Shown here one piece after another: positions 48,474 through 58,440 of a stretch of 64,000 nucleotides of DNA (the stretch's first letter is position 1; the number at the start of each line of letters is the position of its first letter). The stretch spans positions 69,441,772-69,505,771 of the forward strand of contig NC_092051.1 of assembly GCF_003086295.3 (NCBI RefSeq). The letters are read 5' to 3'. A program made the translations under genes and the position numbers. Origin of the DNA: Arachis hypogaea (Eukaryota > Streptophyta > Magnoliopsida > Fabales > Fabaceae). The notes under the pieces are model-generated. The model was not told where the DNA came from. It made no database searches and was given only the letters and a program-made list of their open reading frames with translations.

Positions 48474-50429
48474 ACAATCAAACATAACCAAGATTAGACT
48501 CAAAACCATAATTATGTATAATCATATGTATCACAAGAATAATTATCCTCGACTTTATCCTCGAGCCGTGATTGGGATAAAACCACCGTTCTCACCGTGG
48601 ACAGAACGAACCACCATCCCTACAACGTTTATATCTCAAAACAAGTTTCCAAAACTAATCTCAACTTCATTTTTAAGTTTAAGGCTTTACCAAAAAAGCC
48701 TAAAAAACAATTCCATTCACCAATCAAATTTTAAATACTTTAAATTCTCTAAAACTTCTCAAAACATAATTCTTTAATCAAAATTAACTAATTAAAACTC
48801 CAAAACAAAGTCTCTAGTTTTTATGAAAATAGGATCAATTTCCATCATTCTTATTATGCAATTTCACTCAAACTCCTATGAAAATTTTGGCAGAACCCCT
48901 CCTAAAACTTGGACTTTTCCACTTCAAGAATCCATCCAAATCAAATAATTTCTCAACATGAACCAATCAAACATAATAGAGAATTCCAGCAACTAATCAT
49001 TTTCCAACAATCAGGAAGCTAATCACAGTTCATAACCACAAACAATCCAACTTCTCATTTAATTTAATTACTTAAAAATCCGAAATCACTTAACCAGTTT
49101 CATTTATCCAAAAAAATTTCATTTAGTCCATAAAACTCACATAATCACAAAAATATAATTTTTACATCGATATCGAGTTATAACAATTTCTTAAAAAAAT
49201 TGGCTTTAAGAAAAAGCCCATACCTCAATTGTGACTCATCTACGCAACAAACTCCCTTTTATTCTTATTTCACAGCAGCGGCGGCAATTTCGACTGTTTC
49301 CGTGGCAACAACATCATTGAACACGACTTACATTTGCAGTTCTAGCAGTTTCGAGGACTCCTTGCGACAGCTACAAATGCAGCATGCAACTACAGTAACT
49401 CAACCCTAAGATATTAACGTCGCAAAATCCTCACTGGTTTATAATAGAACAATAGCAAGATTTTTGGAATAAGAGGAATGAAGGAATGGAGTAGTAGCAG
49501 CTCCAGTGATCTATCCTATGACAACGACAGAACCGCAGAACTGCGTCAGAGCTCTCGTGAAAGCCGTGGAAACCAGAAATAGAAGAGGCAGAACTGGCAA
49601 GCCTCCCTCGCCGGTCCACAAGCCACATCTCCAGCAACAGCTTCCGGCAAGCAAAACGGCGGCAGAGAGCTCAAGCGGCTATGCAGCAGTTCATTGACAG
49701 CGTACCAGCCCCTTTTACTCGCATGCAGTATCATCGATGGAGAACTCGACATTGGCGACGACGAAGCACAATGGCGGTCTTGGCGACGACAGCTCCTCCC
49801 TCTCTTCCTCGTCGCGTCTCTCTGTCTCTTCCTTCTCTAATTCTCGCCTCCTCTGGCTAGCTCGATGACGACGGCGACGACGACAAGGCCCCAGCCGGCA
49901 TCATCCCCTCCTCTCTTCTCTTCTTCTCCCGTTCTCCCTCCCTGATCTCTGTCTCCCTATTTCTCTTTTCTTCCTTTCTTCGTGTGTGTGGGTGGCGGCT
50001 GGCGGTGTGGGTGTGTGCGCTAGAGTAAAATTAGGATTTAGTTTAGGAAAAGAGGGGTACGAATGGTTTGATAATTTTTTAAATAAAATTAAAGGGTAGA
50101 ATAGTAAATTAAAAATCAAATTTGATCCAATAAAATTATTTCAAGTACATTATTTATTCATCAACTTATTCATTGATTTTTTAAATAAGTGTTCTAATTT
50201 AAAATTAAAAATAATATAGTTTAATTTTCATTTATTTATGAAATTAAATTCAAATTTCTAATATTCAAATTAAATTAACAAATTTTCATTATTTTTAAAT
50301 CCAAAGTTTCATAACTTTGATTTAATTACTTTTAGTAAAAAAAGTAATTTTTCAAATATAAAATTTAAAACAAATATAATAAATTATAAATAATCTATTA
50401 TTTAATTTTCAAAAAGTCCAAATCTTACA
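48474..50429 (-). mobile_element. Probable degenerate LTR
   Basis: On the minus strand it begins TGTAAGATTTGGAC at 50429, followed by an AT-rich part, a purine-rich transcribed-leader-like stretch (49880-50000) and A/C-poor DNA. This is the look of a long gypsy LTR. No conserved ORF is present. It is placed by texture and one terminus only. Confidence 0.4.
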
Positions 50430-50897
50430 TATTAGATATTCGTTAGATACTCAATATGTACTTATTGGTTGGAGTTACCATCGTATTTTTATATTTTTTC
50501 CGGCATATATATAAGATGCATGAGTTCTATAATGTTTTTTATGTTTGCAAATTTTTAAGTCAAAATATCAACGAATTTTTAACGTGATGATCATCAGCAA
50601 GGTAATTGGAGATTCTTCCTATATATTAAGCTAATCAATGGCTAATATTATCTATTTATTAGTTAAAGTATATAGAGAATTGAATAATAATGGACTGCAC
50701 GTCATAAACTTGATATATAGTAGTGGTGTGCCACGATGATTGTTCCGAATTCATATACACATAACACAAAAGGACGCCTATTATTGTGTGTATATATATA
50801 CGTAACATAATTGTTAGTTCCTTTAATTTCAAGGCAGTAGAGCCATATCCATCTTTCTCTGCGTATTCGGAGAGGAAGAACCGGTTAAAGGTGAAAT
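50430..50897 (+). promoter_or_regulatory. Promoter and 5' leader of the POE1 gene
   Basis: Low-copy-looking AT-rich DNA that differs from the surrounding repeats. TATATATATA at 50791-50800 lies about 100 bp before the ATG at 50898 and is the best TATA box candidate. The leader contains CTTTCTCTGCG and ends AAAGGTGAAAT before ATGGG. Confidence 0.55.
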
Positions 50898-51078
50898 ATG
50901 GGATTCGCAGTAGTGGTGGTGATGATCATTGCAGCCTCGGTGATAGCGGGTTGCACCAATAACATGGCAGTGTTGGCTTGGGATGAACCCCACATCATTC
51001 ACGTGGCTGGAAAAGTGCTGTGCCAGGATTGTACCCAGGGTTGGAACGAATGGATTAGTGGTGGCAACCCGATCAAAG
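50898..51078 (+). CDS. Pollen Ole e 1/extensin family protein, first exon
   Basis: The exon encodes about 60 residues: MGFAVVVVMIIAASVIAGC begins a hydrophobic signal peptide, followed by the family hallmark VAGKVLCQDCTQGWNEW and then GGNPIKG, where a GT donor (GTATAA at 51079) ends it in the usual place. POE1-domain proteins are secreted, cysteine-rich cell-wall or pollen proteins of mostly unknown role. The rest of the domain (about 100 residues starting CKVSL in relatives) is not found before 64000. The intron contains CACTA2 from 51375. Reading on through the intron gives a stop at 51342-51344. The start is chosen for the signal peptide and TATA spacing. The gene may be alive with a long intron, or truncated. 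Confidence 0.82.
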
Positions 51079-51374
51079 GTATAATGTTATTCCTATGTGA
51101 AGTTTCTGTCTCATGGACACAAAAATTGCTTTCTGTTCGCAATTATACGTGTTTCTGTATCTTATCTACGTGTTTTGCTTTCGAAACAATATATAAACAC
51201 AAACATAGCTGCGATGAATTTTATTTATTCACTTGTTACAAGAAGAGTAGACTTATACGGTCAAGATTATTAAAAATCGGACGGTTCAGAGAATTAGAGA
51301 AATTTAAAGATTTAGAAATTCAGTCAGACTTGAACGGAATATAAAGTTAGACAGCTAAATCTTTTTTGAACCAA
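51079..51374 (+). other. Start of POE1 intron 1
   Basis: It begins GTATAATG and is T-rich without conserved coding, ending at the CACTA2 insertion. Confidence 0.6.
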
Positions 51375-51404
51375 CACTACAAGAAAACATAAAAAGCTGA
51401 AAAA

Positions 51405-51775
51405 AGTGTGGCGATAGCTTTTCGCCACGCTTTTTGAGTTATTGCCGCGCTTTTGAAAGGGTCACATATGCTAACGTAGCAATTGTTCTATCGCCATGCT
51501 TTTGGGACCTATCGCCATGCTTTATTTTTTGCCACGCTTTTGCAGTAAGTGTGGCCGTATGTGAGAGATATAGCCACGCTTTTAAAGCAGATATAGCCAC
51601 GCTTTTAAAGCGTGGCAATAGCGAGAGATACGACCACACTTTTAAAGCATGGCAATAGCGAGAGATACTGCCACGCTTTTAAAAGCGTGGCGATAGCAAG
51701 AGATACGGCCACGCTTTTAAAGCGTGGCAATAGCAAGAGATACGGCCATGTTTTTAAAGCGTGGCGATAGCCTTA
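51405..51775. repeat. Left subterminal repeats of CACTA2
   Basis: About nine GCCACGCTTTTAAAGCGTGGC-type units at about 45-bp spacing with AGCAAGAGATACGG linkers, as in CACTA1. Confidence 0.85.
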
Positions 51776-52266
51776 TCAAATTTAAAAAAAAATCATTTTT
51801 CTGACTTTATCTTTCATCACTGCACAATATAAATTTTTAGTCCTTTTTTATTACCAAACATATAAAGATAGTATGCAATTTTTATTACAAGACAAATCAA
51901 ATAGTAATTAGTGACATATATAAATTTTGTTATAATTGTTTTATACATTAGTACTCAAATACATAATAAATCTCGAGTTCAAAACTCTTATTTCTCAACA
52001 AGCTTCTCAACCTGAGCATAAAAGCATAGAAATAATCAAATGGCCAATGCATCATCTCCATATATTAGTCCCACCGAGAAAGAAAACACTAGGGAACTCT
52101 TTTTATATGGATAAAAGAACGGAAGGAATTTAAGAGTTTAAAATTTCAAGTCACATTATATATAATGAATTCTATGTTTGTCCTCTACCAACTAACAAAA
52201 AAAATGAAATTCTTTAAATAGTACAAAATGTTGTCACCCAATTCACGAGTAATTTCCATAACCCTC

Positions 52267-53691
52267 TAACGAACGAATTCTCTTGCTCGTAAAGAATTTT
52301 ATAAGAATAATCACGTTGTAAGTATAGTTTCTAAACCAATAGAGAATCCTTTCGTACAAAAATTTGGTTGTCACAAGTAACAAAACCCAATAAAATTTAT
52401 AACCGAAGTATTTAAACCTCGGGTCGTCTCTCAAGGAATTGCAGGGAAGTATGATTTATTATTGGTTATGGAATTGTATATTTTTGGGTTTTTAAAATAA
52501 GGAACAAGTAATTTAAATGGCAAGAAAAATAAATTAATAATTAGAAAAACTCTTGGCAAGGTATGAGAACTGGAAATCCCATCCTAGTTATCCTTATCAG
52601 GTGTGATGAGAATTGATATTGCTCCCAATTAGTTAACCCTAACTAAACAAAGGAAAGTCAAGTGGACTAATCAACTTGATTCCTCAAGTCCTAGTCAACT
52701 CCTATGGAAAGACTAGCTTTAGAGGGATCCAAATTAATCAGCAAATTCTAATTTTCAATCAACTGCTGAGTTTGACAACTCAAGTGTCACCAATTACTTC
52801 ACCAAAGCCAAAAGGGAAAAATCCAAATTATTTATATCATAAATAGAAGAAAACAATCATAAATCTGATATACCTCAAATTGCATTTAAATATAAATTCA
52901 AATCTAACATGGAAATGTTCATAAGCCAATTTCGCAACATAAGTAATTAACAAGTAAAAGCATTAGAGTAAATAAAAGTAGAAGAGAAACAAAAATTAAA
53001 GGAACACTGAACCTGGAATTGGAGAAATAACCATACTCTAAGAGAAATCCTAATTCTAAAACCTAAGAGAGAGGAGAGAACCTCTCTCTCTCTCAAACTA
53101 CATCTAAAACCTAAAAAAATTGTGAATTATGAATCTTGTTTTCAATTGTCTCCCTTAAATCCCCCATTCTCTGGCTTCTATTCTGTGTTTCTGGGCTTGG
53201 ATTTGGGCCAAAAAAGGGTCCAGAAATCACTGAGGGCGTTTTCTGTAATTTTCTGCACGTGGCGTCCGTCATGCGTGCACGTGGGTCACGCGTGCGCGTC
53301 ATTTGGAGATTTTCCTTGTCACGTGTACGCGTCGCTCGTGCTTTGCGCTAGGCACGCGTCCGCGTCTACCATGTGTGCGTGTCACTGCCATTTTCTCCAA
53401 AAACTCCATTTTGTGCGTTCCTTCCATTTTTGCGTGTTTCCTTTTTGTTCTCTAAGCCATTCCTGCCCTATAATCTCTTAAAACACTTAACACACATATC
53501 AAGGCATCGAATGGTATAAAGGGAGAATTAATATTTGGTAATTTAAAGGCCCAGGAAACATGTTTTCAATCATAGCACAAGATTAAGAAGGAAATTGTAA
53601 AACCATGCAATTTTATATGAATAAGTGAGTAAAGAGTTGATAAAAACCACTCAAATTAGCATAAGATAAACCATAAAATAATGGTTTATCA
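52267..53691 (-). mobile_element. Athila-type solo LTR inside CACTA2
   Basis: 1425 bp. On the minus strand it starts TGATAAACCATTA at 53691 and ends near TTCGTTA at 52267, with the perfect 5-bp duplication CCCTC at 52262-52266 and 53692-53696. A CpG-palindrome array lies at 53255-53390. The terminal dinucleotide at the far end is TA in place of CA. It inserted into CACTA2 after that element existed. Confidence 0.9.
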
Positions 53692-53694
53692 CCC

Positions 53695-53803
53695 TCATGC
53701 ATTGTTTTCTTCGTCGTCTCCATTTTCGCCACCTTCGGTAGCCGCAGCAGCCATCAGCTCCTCAAAGTTGGCTGTCTTTCTAACTCCCAAGTAATAATTC
53801 AAT
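53695..53803 (-). pseudogene. Captured Alba-like protein, last exon (in CACTA2)
   Basis: After an acceptor (GGTGTTTTAG) the minus strand reads LNYYLGVRKTANFEELMAA, then AATEGGENGDDEENNA and TGA. Plant Alba DNA/RNA-binding proteins end their domain with a similar IEIVLGKT.NFDELMAAA block and an acidic tail, so this is probably their C-terminus, somewhat diverged. It pairs with the piece at 53887-53957. The TGA codon (53695-53697) overlaps the target duplication of the solo LTR at 52267-53691. The family is from memory and fits in order and strand. Confidence 0.65.
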
Positions 53804-53886
53804 CTAAAACACCATATATCACATGTAGCAGTCAGAAATCAATACAGAAAATCATATGGATTAAGACAAGCAAGCATAAAATGCCT

Positions 53887-53957
53887 TACTCCTTTCAATA
53901 GCAAGCCCATTATTTTTCAATATTTCAACAATGGTTACCATTGTGGCAATAGCTGCA
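53887..53957 (-). pseudogene. Captured Alba-like protein, internal exon (in CACTA2)
   Basis: After an acceptor-like TTGCTGCAG the minus strand reads AIATMVTIVEILKNNGLAIE, and the sequence then becomes donor-like (GTAAGG). In plant Alba proteins the block reads nearly the same (AIATVVTVAEILKNNG). Alba proteins bind RNA or DNA in nucleus and cytoplasm. The N-terminal part with the conserved FFYVNLAKRY is not seen. Confidence 0.72.
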
Positions 53958-54687
53958 GCAAAAGAAAAGCAAATAATTCAGAAATATCACAATTGCAATC
54001 ACGAAAAAAAGTTGAGAAATATTGAACTACAAAGGAACAACTCATAAATAAATCACTAAAGAAATCATGCATATATTCCTCATTAATTTTTAAATGTAAC
54101 TCTCCTATCCCAGAAAAAAATGTGTTGTACTTCAAAAACAGTGAAACAACTCTACAAATATTGCATTTCCAAAACACAATGCTATCTAATACTTCAATTA
54201 ACTTACCAAATTTGACAACTATTACACAATTTTTTCAAGTTCAATTGTGAATCCTTACTCAAATATGCTAGTTGCTACGCATTATTAGTAGACTTCGGAA
54301 AAATAAGCACAAAAAAGCATATTCGTAGCATATACATTCATAACCCTTCTATAATTAGAAACTATTATACTGAGTTTATGAAAGGAGGAGATAACAAGAT
54401 AATGCATCAGAGAAATGAATAACATCTAGATTCAGTGTCAAATTTTATTCTTAAATCACAATCTACTTATTATTATCCCATTAGAACTAGCAAAATAAAA
54501 CCTTTTTCTTTTCAATAAACATATAAGAGCTCAATTTTCTTCTAATCAAACTTAGTACTATGAATCAAGCAACTCAATTTTGAGATTTCAATTAGTTCAT
54601 ACAAGTAAAAGAGATCATTAGGTCAAATGCAAATGAGCCAAGCGGTGCTGAAGAAAATTAAACAAAGTAAAAGCATTAATAAGAGAG

Positions 54688-54688
<1 letters not shown>

Positions 54689-54755
<67 letters not shown>
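54689..54755. repeat. (TA)n microsatellite
   Basis: About 33 uninterrupted TA repeats, likely variable in length between individuals. Confidence 0.98.
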
Positions 54756-54759
<4 letters not shown>

Positions 54760-54825
54760 CATTGAATCAATGGATTTCTGGTTCATGCAATACTCCTCAA
54801 GCTGTTGAAGCTCTTGAGAGAAGTT
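54760..54825 (-). pseudogene. Unidentified exon-like piece in CACTA2
   Basis: On the minus strand, between an acceptor TATTTGCAG and a donor GTACAT, 22 codons are open: NFSQELQQLEEYCMNQKSID and SM. It looks like real coding (helical, no stop) but I do not recognise it. It lies between the RanBP1-like and Alba-like pieces. Confidence 0.4.
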
Positions 54826-55451
54826 CTGCAAATACAGGAAGAAGAGACCTGAGATTGAGATTGGAACATAGAGTTACGTAGCAGCAGCAAAGTAGAAGTA
54901 GATTAAGAGGTAGCAGCGGCAGCGAATAGTAATATGTTGAGCTCGTCAATATTTATATATGGTCACTTTGAAACATTGGAGACAAAAGTGTTTGGGATCC
55001 CAGGATAAGCTATTCAACCAATCAGTTCATAATTTCTTATAAATATAAAGCAAGCTAGAGCATTAATAGCTTCTTATATTAGATTATATTAATCTAGTAT
55101 GATTTTCAAATGAAAAAAATATGGAATCCATGAATTACCTTTTTCAATGATTCGGAGTGCTTACAGCTAAAGAGCTACACTTAGCAATGATTTTGTTATG
55201 CATAAACACATAAAAAAGAACAAAACATAGTTTCACAAATGAACCAATTAACCTTCTTAGATTTAACTACTATAATGACAGCAAAAGAACCACGTTCGAC
55301 ATTATTTTATGAGGCTCAAACAATTATCATTTAAATTTCTCTAACTACTTACAAACTAAAGAATCAGAGAACTAGAAAAGCACAAATGAATCAGTGAATA
55401 AACAGTATAAATAAAGAAGTACAAATGAATTTTGTTCAAATGAGAAGTCAA

Positions 55452-55551
55452 CCCTTGCTAGTAACCTTGTTCTTTGGGAACTTGACGGTACCTGCGGTTC
55501 TCTCCTTCCACCGGTTCCCTTCCTTGTCGAATCAGTAAAACTTCAATTTCC
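55452..55551 (-). pseudogene. Captured RanBP1-like exon, Ran-binding domain part (in CACTA2)
   Basis: The minus strand reads FDKEGNRWKERTAGTVKFPK followed by NKVTSKG. This is the start of the Ran-binding domain of plant RanBP1 (relatives: FDKDGNQWKERGAGTVKFLK). Just before it, the conserved Arg codon of the KLYRFDK-type block is TGA, a nonsense change. RanBP1 helps Ran-GTP release cargo at the nuclear pore. It follows the exon at 55668-55754 after an intron-sized gap. Confidence 0.82.
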
Positions 55552-55667
55552 AAAAATCAATAGGAAAAGAGCACTAACAATTAAAGGCACAGATTTATTG
55601 TAATATTCAAAATAAATTTTTAAATGGTGATTGAAGATTTATTGAAAAAACATGAGTTAAAGATTAC

Positions 55668-55754
55668 AGATCAAGGATGGCATCTTCATCCTCTTTGTCG
55701 GTTGTGACATCAACCCCCTCGAGCTTGATGATGGAAGGGAGTGGCCTTGAGCAA
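55668..55754 (-). pseudogene. Captured RanBP1-like exon, upstream part (in CACTA2)
   Basis: The minus strand reads PLPSIIKLEGVDVTTDKEDE and then DAILDL, ending at a GTAATC donor. This is the acidic stretch that precedes the Ran-binding domain (relatives: KLEEVAVTTGEEDEDAILDL). Order, strand and phase agree with the exon at 55452-55551, so a genomic piece with its intron was taken. Confidence 0.78.
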
Positions 55755-56189
55755 CAAACCTTCTCCAATGCTCCTATGGAAAGGAGTGGGGGTTAGGGGT
55801 TTTCAGCGACGGAAGAGAGTGGTGGTGGAGGGAGCATCAACAGAGGGTTTATTTTGGACAGTGAGCGCTGAGGGAGTCACCACCAGAGAGAGTCACCACC
55901 GAAGGAGGGTTAGGGTTTAGGGTGCGAGCAGCGATGGTGGGAGTGTCGGAACAGGGAGCACCGACGTAGGCATTGCGAGCGCCAGCGATGTTCTTCAGAT
56001 TGCTGGGTCGTGGAGTGCTGCAGTTCTTTCGAAGAGTTTTGGGTTCTTTCGAAGCGCCTTTCTTTTAGGGTAAATACAAAGGGTTCGAAGAGTTTAGGGT
56101 TCGAAGGAGAAAGATAGAGTTTCGAAGAGGGTGTGCAATTTAATTAACTAATTATATCCTTTTCAAAACGCTTTTTTTTTTTCAACCTT

Positions 56190-56470
56190 TTGGCCACGCT
56201 TTTGAAGTGTGCCAAAAGAGTTGTAAGAAACGGCCACAGTTTTAAAACGTCACTATAACAAAATCCTGTCGCCACGCTTTAAAAACAATCTCGAATCAAT
56301 TGCCACCCTTATAAAAGTGTGGCCATAGACCCTTTCACCACGCTTTTTAAGTGTAGCAAGAAAAAATGTGGCCAAATCTCTAATCAATCGCCACCCTCAT
56401 AAAAGCATGGCCATTGACTGCTTTTGGCCACGCTTTTAAAGCGTGAAAAAAAAGCGTGGCCATAGGCCTT
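56190..56470. repeat. Right subterminal repeats of CACTA2
   Basis: GCCACGCTTTTGAAGTG and GCCACGCTTTTAAAGCG units matching the other end and CACTA1. Confidence 0.82.
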
Positions 56471-56483
56471 TTTTCTTGTAGTG

Positions 56484-56843
56484 CAGTTCCAATAAGCATT
56501 TTTTATTATCTTCTTCTTTTTTTATTCTTCTTATACATGTTCTATAAAATTATTTAGTACAGAAATTTTGATACACAATATAGAAATTTTAGTACATAGC
56601 ATAAAAAATTTGAAGGATCACATGCCTAAAACATTGACACCCAACAAAATATGCACAACATAGGAATTTTGGTGCATAGTACAAAAATTTTGATACACAT
56701 CACAAAATTTTTGGTGCACAATGCATATATTTTTGAAGGACCACATGTCTAAAATATTGACATCTAACTAACAAAATACGCACGGCCCAGAAATTTCAAT
56801 GCACACCACAGAAATCATTGAAAGACTACATGCCCAGAATATT
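56484..56843. repeat. Degenerate tandem repeat, about 110-120 bp unit
   Basis: Two to three copies of a unit with GAAGGATCACATGCCTAAAA, CATTGACACC and AGAAATTTTGGTGCA follow each other (near 56609, 56734 and 56819). No gene. Confidence 0.65.
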
Positions 56844-57190
56844 TGTAACGATCTAACTTTCGACACATTCGAACAATTGCCAATCGTCAAAGGTTACCAC
56901 TTAGTTGACCTATGGGACCCTAAACTTTGTATTACGTATATAGATATGAGTTTGTTACGCTATCGAATTCGCATAACTTAGCCAAGTTTTATGAATTTGC
57001 GCTTGAATTAAAGACAAATCTAAGTGAAATAATACAATCACATAACGAAATAAAAAATAAAGCAGTTATCATATAATGCCTCAAGGTTCTGTTCATAGAT
57101 CTTCCAATTAACATAGAAAGTCGTCACAGATACCCAACCAATAATACTTATAATTCAGAAGTTAGTACATAGTAAACTTATAAATACATA
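56844..57190 (-). mobile_element. LTR end, probably gypsy-type (left of the MULE)
   Basis: The minus strand ends ..GTTAGATCGTTACA at 56844, like the ends of the G3 LTRs (GGGTCGTTACA). It continues to the right of the MULE at 58358. No gene. Confidence 0.5.
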
Positions 57191-57639
57191 GAAAAAATAA
57201 CCATTTTTATCCACAAATATTTAAAACAATGATAAAACTATCTATAAAGAACAAAACTAATGTTGCACCCACCAAAAATGCATTATGCTTGACAAAAATA
57301 CCCAAACATTAAAATTTTATTAACTCTGTTAAAAATTTAAACAAAATTCTCAAATTATCCTTATCTTTATCATTTTCAACATCTGAACAATCACTACTTT
57401 TATTTTTTCAAACCCTAAAAACCTCCATAACCTCCACTTTAATCACCTTTAACTCATAACAACCACACTAACACCACTACCAACATTACCAACATGATTA
57501 TCAACAATTGAGAGGATAATTAATCTGGATGATACTAGACGAACGAATGCTTGGGATTAAAATCCTGTGGATCTAACATAGGGTAACCAGAAATTTCACC
57601 ATCCAAAATTTGTAGTGGTTCATACTTATACCCAATCCC

Positions 57640-57828
57640 TATAAATTGATACAAAAAATTGAAGATCTTGTTAGGTTTTCCTTTGCAAAACTAAACCTAG
57701 TAGCTAACAAAGCCCGCCACGTCAACTTTGCCGATGTCACAGATGAGATTGCCACTAGGATGCAGCATTCCCTGATGAACTTGTTGCCAAGGGGAATACC
57801 ATTGTGGCAATGTTCGAATTGGAAATAG
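57640..57828 (+). pseudogene. Unrecognised ORF in the MULE
   Basis: The frame from ATG 57646 reads MIQKIEDLVRFSFAKLNLVA and then NKARHVNFADVTDEIATRMQ before a stop at 57826-57828. I do not recognise it. It may belong with the coiled-coil fragment downstream. Confidence 0.35.
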
Positions 57829-57883
57829 AAGCCCTCAAAACCTTCAAGAAGTGGGAAGAACCGCACAACGGTGAGTCCATGAA

Positions 57884-58050
57884 GATGAGGAGAAAGAGAG
57901 GATGAAACAAAAGTTGGAAGTGGTGAAGATAAAAGACTTTATTAACTTGCAAATGAGGAAGTTTTTGAAGGAGCATGAAGAGTGGCTTGACAAGCTTATG
58001 AAGACGCTGGAATAGAAAGAGAAAGAGAGGGTGTTAAGAGGAAGAGGTAG
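57884..58050 (+). pseudogene. Captured coiled-coil fragment, trihelix-factor-like (in the MULE)
   Basis: The frame reads EEKERMKQKLEVVKIKDFIN, then LQMRKFLKEHEEWLDKLMKT and LE, a TAG (58013-58015), then KEKERVLRGR. Plant trihelix (GT) transcription factors have such a segment, with EW.(D/E)K.(M/L)KTLE..E.ER, near their second half. The DNA-binding trihelix is absent. The call rests on memory of the family and a short match, so another coiled-coil protein is possible. Confidence 0.45.
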
Positions 58051-58357
58051 TGTTGGTGGTGGTGGTGTTGCTAGTGCTAGTGTAGTTGTTGTTATGAATA
58101 AATATTGTTAAGGTGGAGGTTATGGAGTTTTAGGATTTAAAAAAAAATTGGTGATGGTTCAGATGTTGAAGATGATAGAAAAATAAGGATAATTTGGGAA
58201 TTTTGTGAAAAATTTTAATAAAGTAAATAAAAATTTAATGTTTGAATATTTTTTGCAAATATAATGCATCTTTGATCGGTACAACATTAATTTTATTATT
58301 TTATGTATAATTTTATCAGTGCTTTGAACATTTATGGGTAAAAATGGTTATTTTTCC

Positions 58358-58440
58358 AAATACAGATATATACATACAATACATATGACATTCCATAACC
58401 TAGCCTACACATGAGCCCCTAGTTTGGTACCCAAGCTAAC
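58358..58440 (-). mobile_element. LTR remnant right of the MULE
   Basis: The continuation of 56844-57190 after the MULE. No coding. Confidence 0.4.

Larger units (their letters stand above)
51375..56483. mobile_element. CACTA2, complete non-autonomous CACTA with captured exons
   Basis: 5109 bp from CACTACAAGAAAACAT at 51375 to TTTTCTTGTAGTG ending 56483. The flanking triplets are CAA and CAG (51372-51374, 56484-56486), a target duplication with one change. Subterminal GCCACGCTTTTAAAGCGTGGC units (51405-51770 and 56190-56470) are the same family as in CACTA1. The interior holds Alba-like and RanBP1-like exon pieces on the minus strand, a TA microsatellite and an Athila-type solo LTR (52267-53691). 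Without that LTR the element is about 3.7 kb. No transposase is seen. Confidence 0.9.
57191..58357. mobile_element. Mutator-like element with long inverted repeats
   Basis: 1167 bp. The ends GAAAAAATAACCATTTTTAT and, inverted, GGAAAAATAACCATTTTTAC open long terminal inverted repeats of about 300 bp (57191-57490 and 58060-58357). The flanking 9-mers AAATACATA (57182-57190) and AAATACAGA (58358-58366) are a 9-bp target duplication with one change, the size typical of Mutator-like elements. The centre carries a gene fragment (57884-58050) and no transposase, so this is a Pack-MULE type element. Confidence 0.88.

Noticed and set aside
49200..49752. Overlapping ORFs near 49.2-49.7 kb
   Set aside because: Not conserved, inside an LTR-like region; no recognisable domain.
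51079..51344. Extension of the POE1 ORF beyond residue 60
   Set aside because: After GT at 51079 the composition becomes T-rich intron and the POE1 domain pattern is lost.
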